This document shows positions 26,567 to 30,162 of a stretch of 30,162 nucleotides of DNA, in pieces (position 1 is the stretch's first letter; the number at the start of each line of letters is the position of its first letter). The DNA is taken from positions 1-30,162 of the IMG/VR virus record IMGVR_UViG_3300031857_000959. One strand, 5' to 3'. The position numbers were made by a program, and so were the translations under genes. The notes beneath the pieces were generated by a model that did no database searches, was not told the DNA's origin, and saw nothing but the letters and a program-made list of their open reading frames with translations. The DNA comes from a virus.

Positions 26567-26767
26567 ATGTTTTATCACTTTTTCACACATTTTCTATTAA
26601 TTTTATTAATTTGGCAACAGCTTGCTTTAAGAAGAAGCATCGCTAGCCTCAAAAGTCTTTTTCAAGAGAATCAAAATCAAAAAAGTCTTGAAGCTGGTCT
26701 GAATAGGCGACTTTCTGAGCTACAGTCGATGAAATTTTCTTCAATGGGTAAAAATGAAAAAGAATAG
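26567..26767 (+). CDS. Small membrane protein with coiled coil
   Basis: 66 residues: one transmembrane helix (MFYHFFTHFLLILLIWQQLAL) followed by a charged coiled coil (ASLKSLFQENQNQKSLEAGLNRRLSELQ). It lies 7 bases after the sigma stop and overlaps the next gene. No family recognised. It is not the missing sigma region 4.2. Confidence 0.55.
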   Translation: MFYHFFTHFLLILLIWQQLALRRSIASLKSLFQENQNQKSLEAGLNRRLSELQSMKFSSMGKNEKE

Positions 26768-27038
26768 CAAGGACAAGAGTTCAGTTTACGCCACTGTGAC
26801 TTTTGATGAGGGCGTAAATTATAGGGAAATTGCCGAGACAATGACGGAAATTGGCTTCAAAATGAACCATTCTTCGGCAAGAAATTATGTTCTAAGAGTA
26901 ATGAGAAAATTTGCTGACGCATTGTGTGAAAGCTGGGATATAGATCTTTCTGAGCCTGAGCTAGATAGATTGGTAAAATCTCCTACTTTCCAAAAGGCTA
27001 TCTGCGAAATTTTACAAGAGTTTGAAGAAGAAAACTAA
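26754..27038 (+). CDS. Helix-turn-helix protein, sigma-region-4-like
   Basis: 94 residues. VNYREIAETMTEIGFKMNHSSARNYVLRVMRKFADAL (22-57 in outline) has the shape of a sigma region 4.2 HTH: a first helix (YREIAETM), turn, and a recognition helix (HSSARNYVLRVMRKF). The rest is acidic. It begins two genes after a sigma factor that lacks this very element, so it could supply -35 recognition in trans. Known parallels are SigO/RsoA of Bacillus subtilis and T4 gp55/gp33. That pairing is inference. Confidence 0.68.
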   Translation: MKKNSKDKSSVYATVTFDEGVNYREIAETMTEIGFKMNHSSARNYVLRVMRKFADALCESWDIDLSEPELDRLVKSPTFQKAICEILQEFEEEN

Positions 27039-27047
27039 GAGGTATAA

Positions 27048-27383
27048 ATGCGGCTTCAAAGAAAAAGTCTTTCCAAGATAAGTCTAACAGATCTTCTACG
27101 CAAGAAGAGGTCTAATCTCTCGACTTTCCTAAAAGAAACAGGCATCGTATCCTACGATCTATTGAAATCCAGGTGCGTCTTAATTGGAGTTCTTCCTCCC
27201 ACTGAAGAAGAGTTCTTTAAGATTAGGGGGAATAATCCGCCCGTTATTTCTTCTCCGACAGAAGGAATAGTAGTATTAGAACCAGACAATAGTTCTTCTG
27301 AAGATCTGCCGCAAGAGCCAGATCTTGACACAGAAAAATCCTCTCACAGAAGACGCAAGAAAAATCAAATTAAGTCAGATTGA
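27048..27383 (+). CDS. Hypothetical protein with basic ends
   Basis: 111 residues. Basic start (MRLQRKSLSKISLTDLLRKKR), a Pro/Glu-rich middle, and a strongly basic end (SSHRRRKKNQIKSD). Probably disordered in part. AGAGG precedes the ATG. Last gene of the sigma unit. Unrecognised. Confidence 0.6.
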   Translation: MRLQRKSLSKISLTDLLRKKRSNLSTFLKETGIVSYDLLKSRCVLIGVLPPTEEEFFKIRGNNPPVISSPTEGIVVLEPDNSSSEDLPQEPDLDTEKSSHRRRKKNQIKSD

Positions 27384-27457
27384 ATATATCGTTATACATA
27401 GATCTACACTTTACTATAGTAGGTTCTACCTCAAATAACAAAGAAGAAATGTAGATA

Positions 27458-28033
27458 ATGACTAATTTAGCTATAGCTCTATTGTTAGCATTGCAGTCAT
27501 CGTCAACAAATGTTGGCCAAGATAGACTTAGAGTAATATCAGAAGATATGGTTTCAGTGGTTGATAGAGAATTTTCTCTTCAAAAAATGAAGAGTACACT
27601 TTCTCAAGAACAGGCTCTCCCAGTCCTTGCAGCTGTCGCAACAGTTGAATCAGGTCTAAGACACGACATAGAACGATGTAAAACTACAGGAGATAGCGGC
27701 AGATCTGTCGGACTCGGTCAGGTAATGCGTGGCCCCAACTGGCGGGGGTTTACAAAAAAAGAAATTTGTGAAAGCAGGTATCTTCAACTAAAGTTGGCAC
27801 TTCATGTGATAGATGAATGCTGGTATAGATCTCCCCGAGCCGATGCCGCCCTAAGATGCTACACTTCCGGAAATCCAGATAAAAATTCTTATGTCGCTAG
27901 AAAAGAATACGAGACCTATCTAGCAATCAAACACAAGATTCACAGATCTATTGCAAGTCAGACATTGCAAGCTTGTCACGCAAGAAGCTTGTCTTACTTT
28001 TATGTTCGTGAAAGAACAAGTACACAACTTTAA
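27458..28033 (+). CDS. Lysozyme-like lytic transglycosylase
   Basis: 191 residues. A short hydrophobic N-terminus (MTNLAIALLLALQSS) is a probable signal or anchor. LPVLAAVATVESGLRHDIE (54-72) puts the catalytic Glu64 in the SLT/goose-lysozyme setting, followed by GDSGRSVGLGQVMRGPNWRGF (GLGQ motif) and an ALRCYTSGNPD segment with the 'Y..G' loop. These enzymes cut peptidoglycan glycan strands; in phages they act at entry or lysis. A TACTATAGTA palindrome lies in the upstream gap 27384-27457. Confidence 0.75.
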   Translation: MTNLAIALLLALQSSSTNVGQDRLRVISEDMVSVVDREFSLQKMKSTLSQEQALPVLAAVATVESGLRHDIERCKTTGDSGRSVGLGQVMRGPNWRGFTKKEICESRYLQLKLALHVIDECWYRSPRADAALRCYTSGNPDKNSYVARKEYETYLAIKHKIHRSIASQTLQACHARSLSYFYVRERTSTQL

Positions 28034-28034
28034 A

Positions 28035-28073
28035 TCTACTTTTGTGAAAAGTAGACTGATTTGTAGATAGACT
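28035..28073 (+). promoter_or_regulatory. Phage promoter fused to a hairpin
   Basis: TCTACTTTT-GTG-AAAAGTAGA (28035-28055) is a perfect 9-bp stem. It contains the 9-mer GTGAAAAGT (28044-28052), followed after 15 bases by TAGACT (28068-28073). Leader about 23 bases to ATG 28103, no clear Shine-Dalgarno. The stem could terminate the upstream transcript or gate this promoter. Confidence 0.6.
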
Positions 28074-28102
28074 ATCTAAAAACAGCTAACTCAGTTCTAC
28101 AA

Positions 28103-28816
28103 ATGCTATCTGAAGAAGTAGAAACAAAGAAAATTATCTCTCGACTTTTAATTCAGAAAATCTTGCAACATGAAGTATGCAAGTTTCTGGACCGATCCAA
28201 GTACGAAGATCTAAGCAAGCAATTTCTATCATCGGACCCTGATAGAGAACTTAAGCTTGATCTTAAGCTACAGAAAAACATCCAAGACAAGTACTATTCT
28301 AGTATTGCAGACGTAACTATCCGTTGGCTTACGGACGATCTAGAAAAGACAGATCCTGAAGGAAATGTCTGGAAGGTTTATCACTTGAAGATGTCGTCTG
28401 GTATTTCTTCCCGGTGGAATTCAAATGTGCACGAGCTCTCTGAGCGCGCCGAGTGTATTTCAGCTCTCGCTTCTATTCTCAGTGAACTCAACGAGATGGT
28501 AGGGAATCCTATTCAAGTTCAGGTCCTCAACAACGAGGAGAGAATTGCTCGTGATCTACAGCGAAAGTACAATGCAGCCTGCGACGAGATCTACAAGTTC
28601 GTCCGTTGGAATGCACCGGAACTTCGACGAGGACTACGCCTCGGAGGCAAGTCGCGCACTTTCCAGCGCGAGATCTTCTCTAAGATCAAGGTGGAACCCG
28701 GGAAGTACGAGTTCGAAGTGAACGACGGCTCCAGCAAGAAGCCTCACGTGAAGAAGTATTGCGTCACAATCCCCGATAATCCCGCATATCTCTGCGCCAT
28801 CAGGCGGGTCTCGTAG
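28103..28816 (+). CDS. Hypothetical 237-residue protein
   Basis: Soluble, alpha/beta, basic. LLIQKILQHEVCKFLDRS, KVYHLKMSSGISSRW and a C-terminal FSKIKVEPGKYEFEVNDGSSKKPHVKKYCV. No family recognised. Base composition changes within the gene: AT-rich to about 28,400, GC-rich after it, matching the ligase. The ligase promoter overlaps its stop. Confidence 0.65.
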   Translation: MLSEEVETKKIISRLLIQKILQHEVCKFLDRSKYEDLSKQFLSSDPDRELKLDLKLQKNIQDKYYSSIADVTIRWLTDDLEKTDPEGNVWKVYHLKMSSGISSRWNSNVHELSERAECISALASILSELNEMVGNPIQVQVLNNEERIARDLQRKYNAACDEIYKFVRWNAPELRRGLRLGGKSRTFQREIFSKIKVEPGKYEFEVNDGSSKKPHVKKYCVTIPDNPAYLCAIRRVS

Positions 28817-28845
28817 TGCAAAGTCGCACTCAGAAAGAGTATACT
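28816..28845 (+). promoter_or_regulatory. Phage promoter, leaderless type
   Basis: GTGCAAAGT (28816-28824) begins on the last base of the previous stop codon; 15 bases, TATACT (28840-28845), seven bases, ATG 28853. Confidence 0.8.
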
Positions 28846-28852
28846 GAGAGTC

Positions 28853-30162
28853 ATGGAATCCGTCATCGACATCCTCGAGTCCCTGGAATCTGACAACTCC
28901 CGCCTCTTCAAGGAGGAAGTTCTTCGAAACAACGCCGGTCGGAAACTCCTGAAGCAGGTCTTCGTCGCCGTCGGCGATCCTTATACCAACTTCTACGTGA
29001 ACAAGTTCAAGGCGCCGAAGCCGCTTCCTCAGGCTACCGTGTCCGACGACGGCGCAGTCATGGCGTTCCTCGACCTTCTCCACAATGATCTTGCTACTCG
29101 CAAGATCACAGGCAATGCTGCCAAGGCCGCCGTGGAATCGTTCTTCGCCGGACTCGATGCCCGTCAAGCCAAGTGGTGCACCCGAATCCTCATTCGCAAC
29201 CTTCGAGTAGGTGCCTCTGAATCGCTCGTGGAAAAGACGTGGCCCGGAGCGATCTCCAAGTTCTCCGTTCAGCTCGCAGAATCTCTCGAGTCCCGCCATG
29301 AATCTGGCAGGGGTATTGTGATTGCTGAAACCATCGAATATCCAGTTAGGGTTGAACCTAAGCTGGATGGGCTGCGTTGTGTTGCGATCAAGCGCAACGG
29401 TGCAGTTACCATGTTCACTCGCAGTGGTTCTCCCATCGAAACTCTTCCTACGATCAAGGCAGCCCTCGAGGCCGCACCGTGGGATGACTTCGTGCTCGAC
29501 GGCGAAGCAATGGGCAAGGATTGGAACGAGTCCGCATCGGTGGTCATGTCCCACAAGACCGCGAAGGATGATTCCGGCATGGTGTACAATGTGTTCGATG
29601 CGATGGTATTCGATGATTGGCGCGATCAGGCAAACGATTCGCCTCTCGAGGATCGCATCACTCTCGCGCAGGAGCTCGTGGCCCAGGTTGCCTCTGAACA
29701 CGTGGTTCAGGTTGGGGGCATCACAGCGGCGGATCAGGATGCCCTCCTCAAAGCCTACGGCAAGGCCATCGAGGGTGGTTTCGAGGGCATCATGGTGAAG
29801 AAGCTCGGTTCTCCCTACATCTTCAAGCGCTCCGATTCGGTGATGAAGTTAAAGCCGGTGAGCACCTACGAAGGTGTGATCGTTGGCCACTACGAGGGCA
29901 ACCGTGGCTCCAAGCGTGAAGGCCTGTGGGGTGGTTTCCTCGTGGTGATGCCCAACGGTGTGGTAACGAAGGTGGGTGGTGGTTACAACGATAAGATTCG
30001 TGCCGAGATCTCCATCGATCCTGATTCGTGGATCGGCAAGATCGTGGAGGTGGAAGGCCAACCCGATCCACTCACCCCCGATGGCCTAACTTCCGATGGC
30101 AAAGTACGCTTTCCTGTGTTCTGCCGAGTTCGCGATCCACGTGATGTGGATCCCAAGGTGAT
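28853..30162 (+). CDS. ATP-dependent DNA ligase (runs off the window)
   Basis: At least 436 residues, open at the right edge. VRVEPKLDGLRCVAIKR (165-181) is ligase motif I with the adenylated Lys170; FVLDGEAMG is motif III, GGFEGIMVKK motif IV and VMKLKP motif V. The N-terminal 150 residues are a helical DNA-binding domain as in T4-type ligases. It seals nicks in replication and recombination. ATG 28853 is set by a leaderless promoter. The first 710 bases hold about 23 GAC/GTC triplets by eye; the last 580 hold none. A long reverse frame over this gene is a shadow. Confidence 0.92.
   Translation, partial: MESVIDILESLESDNSRLFKEEVLRNNAGRKLLKQVFVAVGDPYTNFYVNKFKAPKPLPQATVSDDGAVMAFLDLLHNDLATRKITGNAAKAAVESFFAGLDARQAKWCTRILIRNLRVGASESLVEKTWPGAISKFSVQLAESLESRHESGRGIVIAETIEYPVRVEPKLDGLRCVAIKRNGAVTMFTRSGSPIETLPTIKAALEAAPWDDFVLDGEAMGKDWNESASVVMSHKTAKDDSGMVYNVFDAMVFDDWRDQANDSPLEDRITLAQELVAQVASEHVVQVGGITAADQDALLKAYGKAIEGGFEGIMVKKLGSPYIFKRSDSVMKLKPVSTYEGVIVGHYEGNRGSKREGLWGGFLVVMPNGVVTKVGGGYNDKIRAEISIDPDSWIGKIVEVEGQPDPLTPDGLTSDGKVRFPVFCRVRDPRDVDPKV

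Noticed and set aside
26567-26767. Frameshifted remnant of sigma region 4.2
   Set aside because: The frame begins with a transmembrane helix and continues as a coiled coil; no helix-turn-helix pattern is visible.
28634-29701. Long minus-strand frame of 355 codons
   Set aside because: It is antisense to the ligase, whose active-site motifs and promoter are clear; long antisense frames are expected in GC-rich coding DNA. The same reasoning removes 1290-2147 (-) and 7025-7837 (-).

Overview
The window looks like part of a large double-stranded DNA tailed phage (Caudoviricetes), or a prophage-like relative. About 65 mostly tiny genes are packed head to tail, many sharing ATGA or GTGA stop/start overlaps, and nearly all lie on the + strand. 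Recognisable phage functions are a GH24 endolysin with a peptidoglycan-binding tail, a lysozyme-like transglycosylase, an ATP-dependent DNA ligase, a MazG-like pyrophosphohydrolase, a MoxR-type AAA+ ATPase, a sigma-70-like factor, several tRNAs, a homing endonuclease and a group I intron. There are no rRNA, ribosomal-protein or central-metabolism genes. The host cannot be named; GC-rich coding and Shine-Dalgarno sites suggest a GC-rich bacterium.

Layout. 1-3.6 kb: GC-rich small genes, two of them starting with a shared MK(I/L)T..QLR.II.E tag. 3.7-7.0 kb: small SH3-like barrel proteins, a reverse-strand secreted metzincin-like protease, and the MazG-like gene. 7.0-9.1 kb: MoxR ATPase, HExxH protein and a small third gene, closed by two terminators. 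9.3-21.98 kb: a long run of very small genes (membrane peptides, zinc-binding proteins, SH3-like proteins, four more tagged proteins, a secreted alpha/beta-hydrolase-like protein), a candidate structured RNA, and tRNA-Tyr plus tRNA-Ser. 22.0-23.5 kb: a PD-(D/E)XK homing endonuclease overlapping a tRNA-Asn gene split by a 194-nt group I intron, then tRNA-Ser(UGA) and a tRNA-like element without an anticodon arm. 23.5-25.4 kb: FmdB-like zinc ribbon, reverse-strand endolysin, cytidine-deaminase-like protein and a cREC-like receiver protein. 25.4-28.8 kb: an AT-richer block with a sigma factor lacking region 4.2, a separate HTH protein and a lytic transglycosylase. 28.85 kb to the end: DNA ligase, running off the window.

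Global patterns. (1) At least 15 start sites carry one promoter form: GTGYAAAST-like 9-mer (so -35 TGYAAA), about 15 bases, then a TANNNT -10. In ten cases the ATG lies 6-7 bases after the -10 box, so those mRNAs should be leaderless; three further starts show the same geometry behind a different or undefined -35. (2) The trinucleotide pair GAC/GTC almost disappears from about 9.3 to 22.0 kb, 22.95 to 25.25 kb and 29.58 kb to the end, while it is abundant elsewhere. The AT-rich endonuclease and intron interrupt the depleted zone, and one boundary falls inside the ligase gene. (3) Six otherwise unrelated proteins share an N-terminal tag resembling in design the T4 capsid-targeting sequence. (4) About a dozen genes encode variants of one small PGDLV-type SH3-like barrel.
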